Shown here: positions 1-7,420 of the stretch, piece after piece
How positions within the stretch are numbered: the stretch's first letter is position 1
Layout of the letters: the number at the start of each line of letters is the position of its first letter
Source: an uncultured Bacilli bacterium
GTDB lineage: Bacteria; Bacillota_I; Bacilli_A; RF39; UBA660
Direction of reading: 5' to 3'
Assembly: GCA_947589165.1 (NCBI GenBank)
Contig: CANQCH010000024.1
Location: 1-11,374, forward strand
Length of the DNA stretch: 11,374 nt
Notes under the pieces: model-generated
Told to the model about the DNA's origin: nothing
The model's input: only the letters and a program-made list of their open reading frames with translations
Database searches by the model: none
Program-made: the position numbers and the translations under genes

Positions 1-1697
1 TGGAATATTTTGTTTCATATTACGATTATTATCAACCAGAAGCTTATGTTCCTAGTAGTGATACTTATATTGAAAAAGATGCTTCAATTAATGATGAAAT
101 CGATGAATTACGGCATGCAGCGACGAGTGCTTTAATTAACTATGCCGATGTTATTGTTGTGGCTTCCGTTTCGTGTATTTATGGGATTGGGGATAAAGAA
201 GATTACGAAGAAAATATGCTAATTTTAACGTTAGGGCAAAAGATTAAACGAAATGATATTATTAATAAATTAATCGATATGACTTATGAACGAAATGATT
301 TAGACTTTCACCGCGGAACTTTTCGGGTTCGCGGGGCTAATATTGACGTGGTACCGGCGAATGAACGAGCTAAAGGGATTAGAATTACTTTAGATGAAGA
401 TAATATTGATGATATAACTATATTTGATCCTTTAACGGGCGAAGCTTTAGGAAGTAAAAAAAGTATTACGATTTCGCCCGCTTCACACTTTGTTACTTCT
501 AAAGATAAGTTAGCCATTGCCATCGAAAGAATTGAAAACGAATTAAAGGAACGTTTAGAAGAACTAAAAAAACAAAATAAATTTATTGAAGAACAACGAC
601 TTCGCGAACGAACAAATTACGATCTTGAAATGCTCCGAGAAACTGGTTATTGCAATGGGGTCGAAAATTATTCCCAACATTTAGCTTTACGAGCTGATGG
701 AGAAGCACCTAGTTGTTTAATTGATTTCTTTCCTTCTGATTTTTTATTAGTTGTTGATGAATCCCATGTTACTTTACCTCAAGTTCGGGGGATGTATAAT
801 GGGGACCGAATGCGGAAACAAACTTTAGTTGATTATGGCTTTCGTCTTCCTTGTGCCTTAAATAATCGCCCCTTAACTTTTGAAGAATTTAAAGGAAAAA
901 TTAATACAGCAATCTATGTTTCAGCCACCCCGGGAGAATACGAATTAGCCCAAACTAATAATACTTATGTAGAACAAATCATTCGTCCGACTGGTTTACT
1001 AGATCCTTCCCTAGAAGTTAAGTCAACTTTAGGCCAAATTGATGATATTATTGCCCAAATTAATGAACGCAAAGCCAAAAATGAACGGGTGTTAATAACA
1101 ACTTTAACCATTCGCATGAGTGAAGAATTAACAAATTACCTAAAAGAAATGAACATTAAAGTCGCTTATTTGCATAGTGAAATAAAAACTTTAGAACGGC
1201 TTAAAATTATTCATGATTTACGTTTAGGTATATACGATTGTGTGGTCGGCATTAATCTTCTACGGGAAGGTTTGGACATTCCGGAAGTTAGTTTAATTTG
1301 TATTTTAGATGCCGATAAACAAGGTTTCTTAAGAAGCACCCGTAGCTTAATTCAAACTATTGGGCGGTGTGCTAGAAATGCCCATGGCCATGTTATTATG
1401 TATGCTGATGAAGTAAGTGAATCGATGCAAGAAGCAATCACGGAAACGAATCGCCGCCGTCAAATCCAAGAAGCTTATAATAAAGAACATCATATTATAC
1501 CGAAAACTATTATTAAAGACATTAAAGAAGTTGTATCTAATGATGTTGCCAAAGAAAAACCAGCCAAAATGAATAAACGCGAAAAACAAAATCTTCTTCT
1601 TCAAATTAAAGATGAAATGGAAGAAGCCGCCAGAAACTTGGATTTCGAACGGGCTATGGAATTACGTGATATTTACTTTGAATTAAAAGAAAACTAA
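1..1697 (+). CDS. uvrB: UvrABC excision repair protein UvrB, 5' end cut by window
   Basis: UvrB is the damage-verifying, helicase-like subunit of nucleotide excision repair; it is loaded by UvrA and then recruits UvrC. The first whole codon is at base 3, and 564 residues are visible. The fragment opens inside the beta-hairpin that clamps DNA (YYDYYQPEAY), so roughly 90 N-terminal residues with the Walker A loop lie upstream. Seen in order: ASVSCIYGIG, the DESH Walker B box (about base 756), VSATPG (about 918), the second helicase lobe with LLREGLDIPEV, motif VI QTIGRCARN (about 1353; GRAARN is more usual), and a C-terminal UVR motif (about 1587-1694) that contacts UvrC. An internal GTG at 159 is not the start, because UvrB homology continues upstream of it in frame. 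The stop codon lies in a terminator stem shared with the convergent LCP gene. Confidence 0.97.
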   Translation, partial: EYFVSYYDYYQPEAYVPSSDTYIEKDASINDEIDELRHAATSALINYADVIVVASVSCIYGIGDKEDYEENMLILTLGQKIKRNDIINKLIDMTYERNDLDFHRGTFRVRGANIDVVPANERAKGIRITLDEDNIDDITIFDPLTGEALGSKKSITISPASHFVTSKDKLAIAIERIENELKERLEELKKQNKFIEEQRLRERTNYDLEMLRETGYCNGVENYSQHLALRADGEAPSCLIDFFPSDFLLVVDESHVTLPQVRGMYNGDRMRKQTLVDYGFRLPCALNNRPLTFEEFKGKINTAIYVSATPGEYELAQTNNTYVEQIIRPTGLLDPSLEVKSTLGQIDDIIAQINERKAKNERVLITTLTIRMSEELTNYLKEMNIKVAYLHSEIKTLERLKIIHDLRLGIYDCVVGINLLREGLDIPEVSLICILDADKQGFLRSTRSLIQTIGRCARNAHGHVIMYADEVSESMQEAITETNRRRQIQEAYNKEHHIIPKTIIKDIKEVVSNDVAKEKPAKMNKREKQNLLLQIKDEMEEAARNLDFERAMELRDIYFELKEN

Positions 1698-1719
1698 TTT
1701 TGGTTAGTTTTCTTTTAAT
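1682..1719. terminator. Bidirectional intrinsic terminator between uvrB and the LCP gene
   Basis: A perfect 16-bp inverted repeat (1682-1697 and 1704-1719) encloses a 6-base loop, TTTTGG. Each arm is A-rich 5' and T-rich 3', so on either strand the transcript would form a hairpin ending in a U-rich stretch. The stop codons of both convergent genes (TAA at 1695-1697 on plus, TAA at 1706-1704 on minus) lie at the inner ends of the arms. The stem is almost all A-T, so it would be a weak terminator by GC content, but symmetry and position support the call. Confidence 0.75.
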
Positions 1720-3125
1720 AATTTTTTAATTTGATCTGATGCGTTTTCCACAGATTCTAAATCTGGTTCCATAACATATAGCTTAGTCTTTTGATAACTA
1801 TAGGTATAATCATAACTATCAGTTCCATTTAAATTAATACTCGTAATTTGCCATTTACTTGGTTCTTTTAATTCTTTTTTAATCATTTTAGTAATACTTT
1901 CTTCATTAATATTAGTGATAAAAGCCCCCGATACGGCATCAAGCAAATCATTATAATTTATAATGATATTCGGTTCCAAAGCTTTATTAATAATGGCCGT
2001 TAAAACCGCTTGCTGATTCACACCTCGCATCCGATCCCCTTCTTTAAAGGCTTTCCTTTCGCGAACAAAAGATAAAGCTTCTTGACCATTTAAATTATTT
2101 AACCCTTTAGTATAAGTATAACCATCTTTGGAAGTAAAACTGTACTTAGAATTAACAGTGATCCCATCTAAAGCATCTACAATCTTAATTAATGATGTAA
2201 AATTAACTTTTATATAATAATTAATTTTTATATCTAATAGTTGTTCAAGGGTGGCAATTGAAGTTTCAATACCATAAATACCTGCGTGAGTTAATTTATC
2301 TTTAGCATTATAATTAGCTAAAGTTACATAATAGTCCCGGGGAATCGAAGTTAAAATAATTTGTTTCGTCTTAGGATTTACACTGGCAATAATATTAACA
2401 TCACTTCTAGATACTTGCGTAATTTTACCATACGTATCAATACCCGAGATATAAACATTAAAGGCATCTTTAGTAACATCCACTTCTTTCATCACATTTT
2501 GAATAGCTACTTCAACGCTACTACTATAAATTGTTGTTATTAAGTTCGCTTTTTCAACATTTTCTTCTTTTAGAATGTTTAATTCGGCCTCTTCAATTAA
2601 AAAAGCTGCAATATCATGATTAATTAAACTAGCTAATTCTTCTTCAGTACTTGTAAAAATCTGATCCGTAAAATTAATTTCTTTTTTAATTTTAGTTAAA
2701 GCTTTGTTAATACTATCACGATTAGCTAAATGACCAATTTTTTGCTTTTCTAAATCTTTTATATTTTGATAAGAACTATTTTTTAACACAACAACATAAT
2801 AATTTTCCGTTTTATAATTATTAAAACCAAATTGTTTTAGAAAATCTAAAGTTTTAAATTCATAACTAATACCCAAAGTTTCAATAATGATTAAAACAAT
2901 ACTACCTAAAATGCCTAATACATTTCGCACTTTGCCATTTACCTTTAATAACCAGATAAGCATGATATTAAAAAAAATAACTACTAAACAAAAAACACTA
3001 AAATAATTTAAAGGTAAAACATCAATTAAATAAACTAAGCCTAAAGTTAATAAGGAAATAATAACTAAAACAAAAGCTAAGTAATTATTAAATTTGATTG
3101 TTTTTTTCTTTTTTCGTCGCCCCAT
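1704..3125 (-). CDS. LCP (LytR-CpsA-Psr) family cell-wall polymer ligase with extra N-terminal domain
   Basis: LCP enzymes transfer undecaprenyl-linked polymers such as teichoic acids or capsule onto peptidoglycan outside the membrane. The protein has 473 residues. After a basic start (MGRRKKKK) come three likely membrane segments (about 14-35, 40-61, 68-88). Residues 108-215 resemble a type 3 solute-binding fold (see findings). The LCP domain follows from about 222 with its usual marks: SRSDVNIIASVNPKTK, IPRDYYV, HAGIYG, DALDGI, and NGQEALSFVRERK followed by GDRMRGVNQQ. The arginines and aspartates that bind the pyrophosphate lipid substrate are present. It stands alone between two terminators, with its own extended -10 promoter and a GAGG site six bases before the ATG. 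Family databases often call such proteins LytR transcription regulators; the membrane segments and catalytic residues argue for a ligase. The polymer it transfers cannot be told. Confidence 0.9.
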   Translation of the reverse strand: MGRRKKKKTIKFNNYLAFVLVIISLLTLGLVYLIDVLPLNYFSVFCLVVIFFNIMLIWLLKVNGKVRNVLGILGSIVLIIIETLGISYEFKTLDFLKQFGFNNYKTENYYVVVLKNSSYQNIKDLEKQKIGHLANRDSINKALTKIKKEINFTDQIFTSTEEELASLINHDIAAFLIEEAELNILKEENVEKANLITTIYSSSVEVAIQNVMKEVDVTKDAFNVYISGIDTYGKITQVSRSDVNIIASVNPKTKQIILTSIPRDYYVTLANYNAKDKLTHAGIYGIETSIATLEQLLDIKINYYIKVNFTSLIKIVDALDGITVNSKYSFTSKDGYTYTKGLNNLNGQEALSFVRERKAFKEGDRMRGVNQQAVLTAIINKALEPNIIINYNDLLDAVSGAFITNINEESITKMIKKELKEPSKWQITSINLNGTDSYDYTYSYQKTKLYVMEPDLESVENASDQIKKLLKEN

Positions 3126-3131
3126 CTTTTA

Positions 3132-3152
3132 CCTCGTATGTTTATTATAACA
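3132..3152 (-). promoter_or_regulatory. Extended -10 promoter and RBS of the LCP gene
   Basis: On the minus strand TGTTATAAT reads from 3152 to 3144, a perfect TATAAT with the TGn extension. The best -35 at an 18-base spacing is only TTGGGC, as expected for an extended -10 promoter. GAGG (3135-3132) lies six bases before the ATG. The promoter sits downstream of the terminator of the carboxypeptidase gene, so the LCP gene is an independent unit. Confidence 0.65.
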
Positions 3153-3176
3153 TAGATTAAATATAAGGCCCAAATT

Positions 3177-3202
3177 AAAAAAATTCTAGATACCTAGAAT
3201 TT
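3177..3202 (-). terminator. Intrinsic terminator of the comEA-adhesin-sortase-dacA group
   Basis: On the minus strand, AAATTCTAG and CTAGAATTT (3202-3194 and 3189-3181) form a perfect 9-bp stem with a four-base loop, followed by a run of T (3183-3177 region). The stem begins inside the stop codon of the carboxypeptidase gene. It closes the leftward envelope gene group. Confidence 0.8.
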
Positions 3203-4358
3203 AATTTTTAATAATCGTTTTTCCGGCCGCAAGTACTTTTAAATTTTTCCATAAATAATCCCATAAATTAGCCTTAGCAATTGTTTCCTTGACGGTTACA
3301 TCAACCTCATCGATTATATTACCTTCGTTATCAATTATTTCTGCAGTTCCCACCACATCACCTTTTTTAACGGGAGCAATAATTTTATCTACTTTGACAT
3401 TAAAGGTATAACTTTTATTTTCTTCGGAGATTTTTAATAATTCCGTAGCATCCTTAACTAAGACAATACTAGCGACTTCTTGTTTCCCTTTTTCCACGCG
3501 TACACGGCCTAAAATTTCCGTATTTTTTTTAATAGTATTTAATTTAAATGTATTAAAACCATAATTTAGCATTTTAACAGTGTCATTACTTCTATTTTCG
3601 GTAGTATCTTCACCCATGACCACGCTAATTAACCGAAGATTCCCTTTTTGAGCGGTTGCCGTTAAACAATAGCCGGCTTTATCCGTAAAACCGGTTTTTA
3701 AGCCATCAACGCCGGCATAAAACCGAACTAAACGGTTGGTATTAACTAGCCAAGTTTTAGACCCATCATTTTTTTCTAAATATTCTTCATAAATGCTAGT
3801 ATATTTTAATATTTGGGGATGTTTTAATAATTCTAAAGCAATCGTCGCCATATCCCGAGCAGTTGAAACATGACCTTCTGTATCTAGACCATGGGCATTT
3901 AAAAAAGTGGTATTGGTGGCCCCAATTTCTTTTAAACGTTTGTTGATTAAATCCACAAAAGCTTGTTGGCTGCCCGCGATTTTTTCGGCCATGGCCACCA
4001 CGGCATCATTACCACTAGCAATGGCAATTCCTTTTAATAATTGTTCAACCGTATAAACTTCACCAGCTTCTAAAAATACTTGGGAACCGCCCATGCTAGC
4101 TGCCTCGGCACTAATTTCTACTCGATCAGTTAAACTGATTTTACCACTGTCAACATATTCCATAATTATTAACATACTGGCTAATTTAGTCATAGAAGCC
4201 GGCGGTAATTTTTCATCAGCATTCTTTTCATATAAAACTTTACCCGTCGCTGCATCAACTAAAATAGCACTTTTAGCTGTCGGGGCAAAATCGCCTTGCG
4301 CATGAACCAAACCTAAAAAAGCACCCCAAGCGAAAATTAAAATTAACACTTTTTTCAT
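3201..4358 (-). CDS. dacA: D-alanyl-D-alanine carboxypeptidase (PBP5/DacA type)
   Basis: This serine peptidase of family S11 removes the terminal D-Ala from peptidoglycan pentapeptides outside the membrane and so limits cross-linking. The protein has 385 residues. A signal peptide ends near residue 20 (VHA-QGD). The penicillin-binding motifs are intact: SMTK with Ser55 and Lys58, SGN at 115-117 and KTG at 221-223. Residues about 275-360 form the beta-rich C-terminal domain of the PBP5 type, and the last 25 residues, starting near NLWDYLWKNLKVL, look like the amphipathic membrane anchor usual in this family. A GAGG site lies eight bases before the ATG. It follows the sortase stop by 51 bases with no hairpin between, so co-transcription with the sortase is likely. 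I saw no convincing promoter in that gap. Confidence 0.95.
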   Translation of the reverse strand: MKKVLILIFAWGAFLGLVHAQGDFAPTAKSAILVDAATGKVLYEKNADEKLPPASMTKLASMLIIMEYVDSGKISLTDRVEISAEAASMGGSQVFLEAGEVYTVEQLLKGIAIASGNDAVVAMAEKIAGSQQAFVDLINKRLKEIGATNTTFLNAHGLDTEGHVSTARDMATIALELLKHPQILKYTSIYEEYLEKNDGSKTWLVNTNRLVRFYAGVDGLKTGFTDKAGYCLTATAQKGNLRLISVVMGEDTTENRSNDTVKMLNYGFNTFKLNTIKKNTEILGRVRVEKGKQEVASIVLVKDATELLKISEENKSYTFNVKVDKIIAPVKKGDVVGTAEIIDNEGNIIDEVDVTVKETIAKANLWDYLWKNLKVLAAGKTIIKN

Positions 4359-4409
4359 AATCTAAACCTCTATTAAGTTTTATGACTAATGAAAAATAAT
4401 TATTACTTG

Positions 4410-4973
4410 CTAAATTAATTGTGTTACCTCCGTTTGTTCTAAAGATACAATTACCCTTTTTTCTTTCCCTAAACAAGAAATTAGCGTTAAAGTTTTAGAT
4501 CCCTTTTTAGCCTGAATCGATACATAATTAGTTTTAGATGTTATTTTTATTTCTTTAACTTGATAAGTATATTTATAACCATCGTATATTAAATAAACGA
4601 CATCACCTTCAATTAATAAATTTAAATTTTGAAAATAGGATATCTTACTACTTCCGGCATGGGCGGCAAGAAAGATTTCGCTATTTTCCACATTTGGTAA
4701 AGTTGATGCTGGCAGTAAAGTAACGTTATATTTAATTTGATTTAAATTAGAATCTAAAGCGTATATTTTTTGATTTAAAGCTAATTTAGGAATTTCTAGC
4801 TGCATATAAAATGAATTATGCGTAATATCTTTTTGATAGAAACTATCAGTTAGAGAATTTCTTTGATTATTCGTAAAACTAACTATACTACTATTTTTTT
4901 GACCGCTTATAAGAAGAATTAAAAATAAAAGGATAAAACTTTTAAATATGTGCCCTTTTCTTTTTAAAAACAT
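4410..4973 (-). CDS. Sortase, probably dedicated to the adjacent surface protein
   Basis: Sortases are membrane-bound cysteine transpeptidases that cut a C-terminal sorting signal and join the protein to cell-wall precursor or to another pilin. The protein has 187 residues. One membrane segment at about 11-24 follows a basic N terminus, giving an N-in, catalytic-domain-out orientation. The fold begins near LEIPKLALNQKIY. Catalytic residues are His105 (in LAAHAGSS), Cys167 (in TLISC, a variant of TLxTC) and Arg173. Only five residues separate Cys167 from Arg173, much shorter than in SrtA of Staphylococcus aureus. I cannot assign a class with confidence; the small size suggests A, D or E. The start overlaps the end of the adhesin gene by 32 bases, with an AGGA site about nine bases before the ATG, so translation is probably coupled. 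Confidence 0.92.
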   Translation of the reverse strand: MFLKRKGHIFKSFILLFLILLISGQKNSSIVSFTNNQRNSLTDSFYQKDITHNSFYMQLEIPKLALNQKIYALDSNLNQIKYNVTLLPASTLPNVENSEIFLAAHAGSSKISYFQNLNLLIEGDVVYLIYDGYKYTYQVKEIKITSKTNYVSIQAKKGSKTLTLISCLGKEKRVIVSLEQTEVTQLI

Positions 4974-7377
4974 AATAGATTAATCCTAAAGGAAAAATAA
5001 AACTATATTTAGTTAAATCATAAGCTTCTTTATAAGTATCTGGCACCTTCATATTTTCTAACTTAATTTCCACTACTTCATCATTTTTCGTTATAGCAAA
5101 AGGAATTTTTTCCGGCGCCAGTTCATAACCATCTAAAGTGGCAGTCTCTACCAAATAATATTGGCCTAAGGGTAAAGCTAAATTAATTAAGCCATCTTGA
5201 TCGGTCGTGCCGGAATAGATTAATTTATCATCCAATGTATAAATATCAATACTTACTCCGGCAAGCGCTTTTTGCGTATCCCCATCAATTTTAAGAAATT
5301 TTAATTGTCCTTGGGCTTTCTCATTAGTAAGATGCAATTCTGAGATAACAACCGCTGTATATTGATCTTTATATTGTAAAGATACTTCGTATTGCATTGT
5401 ATCCAAAATATAACCATCGATGGTACATAACTCTTGCACATAATAAGTTCCTAACGGCAGATTTTCAATTCTTAAAAAGCCCCGTTCATCCGTTTGATAT
5501 TCACCAATTTTCGCCCCTTCGGCATATTTTAATCGGCCTAAGGAATCATAAATATCCGTTTTAGCATATAACCCAAATAAAACATTAGCTAACGGATGTT
5601 TTTGTTTGACAATTTGATTATCTAAAATTTCTAAAGCCTCTCCTTCTTTATAAAGTAAAATAGTACCTGAAACAGAATAATTCGGAAATTCTAAATTAAT
5701 AATTGCTCCATAATCTTTGGTATATTCAAAATTACTATTTTCATTAATTGTAAATTCCAGTTTTTCGCTATTCCATAAATAACCAGGAATAGCCTCATCG
5801 ACTTCTTCTAACCAATAAGTACCACAATCTAAAGGATAAGGAGTTAAAATAACACCATTAGCATCGGTTTCAAACACTGAAATAGTTTGGGCAGTCGGAT
5901 AGCTAATTGTTTGGGTCAAATATTTTTGCCACGTAACATCATAAATTTTAAATTTAATATGAGCTAAAGGTAATTTTTCTTTCGTATTAGCATCAATTTT
6001 TTGGATCTTTAACCTAGCCGTAAATTCTTTATCGGCAAAAACTTTAGTTTCTTGTCCCGGTTCTTTAACTTCAAAGGGATAATCTTGAATTTTTTCATAA
6101 CCTTCAATAGAATCTAGTTGCTTTAAGACATAGTGTCCATAAGGTAACGTAACACTAAATTTACCTTCAGCATCTGTTTGATATGTCCCTACCAAATCAC
6201 CATTGGCACGATAAATAGCAAATTTAACATTAGGTTCCGAACTCATTATACCTGTTTTGCCGTTCGTTAAAACTTTAATAAACGTAAATTCTTTTTTAAT
6301 AACTTGTTCTTTAACTTGGACCGTAACTTTCTTCGTTTCATTTATCATAACATCATATTTTGTTTTATCTAATTCATAACCGGGACTTGCTTTTATTTCT
6401 TGTAAATAATACTTGCCAAATGGTAATGTAGCCTCACTTTCAGCTTGCCCTAATTCATTAGTGGTTAAGGTTGCCACCAAATCGTTTGCTTCATTATATA
6501 AACCATATATTGCTCCCTTTAAAGAAGCATCACCTTGTGCTTTATTAGTTGCGGTTTCCGCATCTAATTTTTCTAAAGCTACTTTGCCTCCTTCGGTAAC
6601 TACTTCAACATTAAATGTTACCGGATAAGATATTCCCCCACTAATTAAATCTTGATACTTATCGGCATGATAAATTACAAAATTGCTTTGATAACTACTT
6701 TTTTTCCGAAATTGCAACTTGATGGTCCCAATCTTTTGGGGGGTAATCACAATTTTTTCTCTCGAAATGGAAACTTTAGCCCCACCATTATTAATTACTT
6801 CAAAATCTTCTAAGTTAAAATTGGCATCCTTCAATTCAATATTTTTGCCCAAAAGAACATGATTTTTTGATTCACTAAAAGATGGTACATCTTGGTGTTT
6901 TCGAACTAAAGCTAAAATGGCATTCTTTTCGGTCGAAACATCAACCTTTTCACCACCACCTTTGGTTTCAGTGGAAAAAGTAACAACCGTATTATTGCCT
7001 TGGACTTTTTCCCAAATTAAAGCTTGCGTAGCCGCCCGATAATTTAGAGTTTGATGGCCCGGATAATCATAACCATAATAAGCATACAAGGTAATATCTT
7101 TTTGAACATCTTTATCTATATTGGATAATTCCCAATCGCCCGCATTATATTGGTCAGTTCCGGGGACCACACCCGGTTCAATACAATAAGCATTTCGCCC
7201 ATCAATCGTAAATTTTTTTAAAGTTCCCGCATAATAATTATCACTAGCATCATTCTTTTCATAAAATAGTTCGGTTTTTTCATAAGTTAATGTCGCTGCC
7301 TTCACGGACATAACACTTGCCATAAAAACCATCACAAAAATTAAAAAGCCCCAATTTATTTTATTTAAAAATTTCAC
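4942..7377 (-). CDS. Thioester-domain surface adhesin with SpaA/CnaB stalk and sorting signal
   Basis: A large secreted, wall-anchored surface protein of 811 residues. The signal peptide ends near 27 (VKA-ATL). A TQxA-type thioester domain covers about 28-165: Cys65 in AYCIEPG and Gln118 in ATQALIWE are the pair expected to form the internal thioester, by which such domains bond covalently to host amines. Residues 165-262 are a beta-rich linker of unknown fold. Five SpaA/CnaB-like domains follow (about 264-358, 363-452, 453-567, 570-688, 690-778), each with a Lys at the start, a G-x-Y-x-L-x-E-like strand and, in the last three, a closing Asn. The end is VPDTY (778-782), a hydrophobic stretch (791-804) and KKKRAHI. 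Translation starts at GTG, supported by GGAGG six bases upstream; the nearest later Met would cut the signal peptide. It follows comEA by 43 bases and overlaps the sortase. It could be a pilus tip subunit or a stand-alone adhesin; no separate backbone pilin is present here. Confidence 0.92.
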   Translation of the reverse strand: MKFLNKINWGFLIFVMVFMASVMSVKAATLTYEKTELFYEKNDASDNYYAGTLKKFTIDGRNAYCIEPGVVPGTDQYNAGDWELSNIDKDVQKDITLYAYYGYDYPGHQTLNYRAATQALIWEKVQGNNTVVTFSTETKGGGEKVDVSTEKNAILALVRKHQDVPSFSESKNHVLLGKNIELKDANFNLEDFEVINNGGAKVSISREKIVITPQKIGTIKLQFRKKSSYQSNFVIYHADKYQDLISGGISYPVTFNVEVVTEGGKVALEKLDAETATNKAQGDASLKGAIYGLYNEANDLVATLTTNELGQAESEATLPFGKYYLQEIKASPGYELDKTKYDVMINETKKVTVQVKEQVIKKEFTFIKVLTNGKTGIMSSEPNVKFAIYRANGDLVGTYQTDAEGKFSVTLPYGHYVLKQLDSIEGYEKIQDYPFEVKEPGQETKVFADKEFTARLKIQKIDANTKEKLPLAHIKFKIYDVTWQKYLTQTISYPTAQTISVFETDANGVILTPYPLDCGTYWLEEVDEAIPGYLWNSEKLEFTINENSNFEYTKDYGAIINLEFPNYSVSGTILLYKEGEALEILDNQIVKQKHPLANVLFGLYAKTDIYDSLGRLKYAEGAKIGEYQTDERGFLRIENLPLGTYYVQELCTIDGYILDTMQYEVSLQYKDQYTAVVISELHLTNEKAQGQLKFLKIDGDTQKALAGVSIDIYTLDDKLIYSGTTDQDGLINLALPLGQYYLVETATLDGYELAPEKIPFAITKNDEVVEIKLENMKVPDTYKEAYDLTKYSFIFPLGLIYYVFKKKRAHI
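5032..5046 (-). other. Non-canonical sorting motif VPDTY in the adhesin
   Basis: Codons for Val-Pro-Asp-Thr-Tyr (residues 778-782) stand where LPxTG is expected: after the last SpaA domain and before a spacer, a short hydrophobic segment and a basic tail. Pro and Thr keep their canonical places, while Leu becomes Val and Gly becomes Tyr. The assignment rests on position and on the adjacent sortase. Confidence 0.65.
5044..6588 (-). repeat. Array of five SpaA/CnaB-like stalk domains (protein-level repeat)
   Basis: The approximate gene spans, first domain to last, are 6588-6304, 6291-6022, 6021-5677, 5670-5314 and 5310-5044. The shared plan is a Lys in the first strand (270, 368, 460, 577, 696), a Gly-aromatic strand leading to Glu (327, Gln420 instead, 525, 649, 744) and a final Asn (Glu357 instead, Asp449 instead, 566, 685, 775). 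In this family Lys and Asn form an isopeptide bond with Glu as catalyst, making the stalk stiff and protease-resistant. The repeats differ in sequence, so they are old and not a recent DNA duplication. Confidence 0.8.
6883..7296 (-). other. Thioester (TQxA) domain region of the adhesin
   Basis: The codons of Cys65 (7185-7183) and Gln118 (7026-7024) lie in this segment. The domain directly follows the signal peptide, which puts it at the exposed end once the C terminus is anchored to the wall. Confidence 0.75.
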
Positions 7378-7420
7378 TTATTGCCTCCTTCCTGTTTATC
7401 ACATACTGCCTTTTAATAAG

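Noticed and set aside
159..161. GTG at 159 as the start of a short uvrB
   Set aside because: The UvrB reading frame and its conserved beta-hairpin continue upstream to the window edge.
4273..4476. Minus-strand frame of 67 codons across the sortase-dacA junction
   Set aside because: It is an out-of-frame shadow of the sortase end and the dacA signal peptide, with no recognisable domain.
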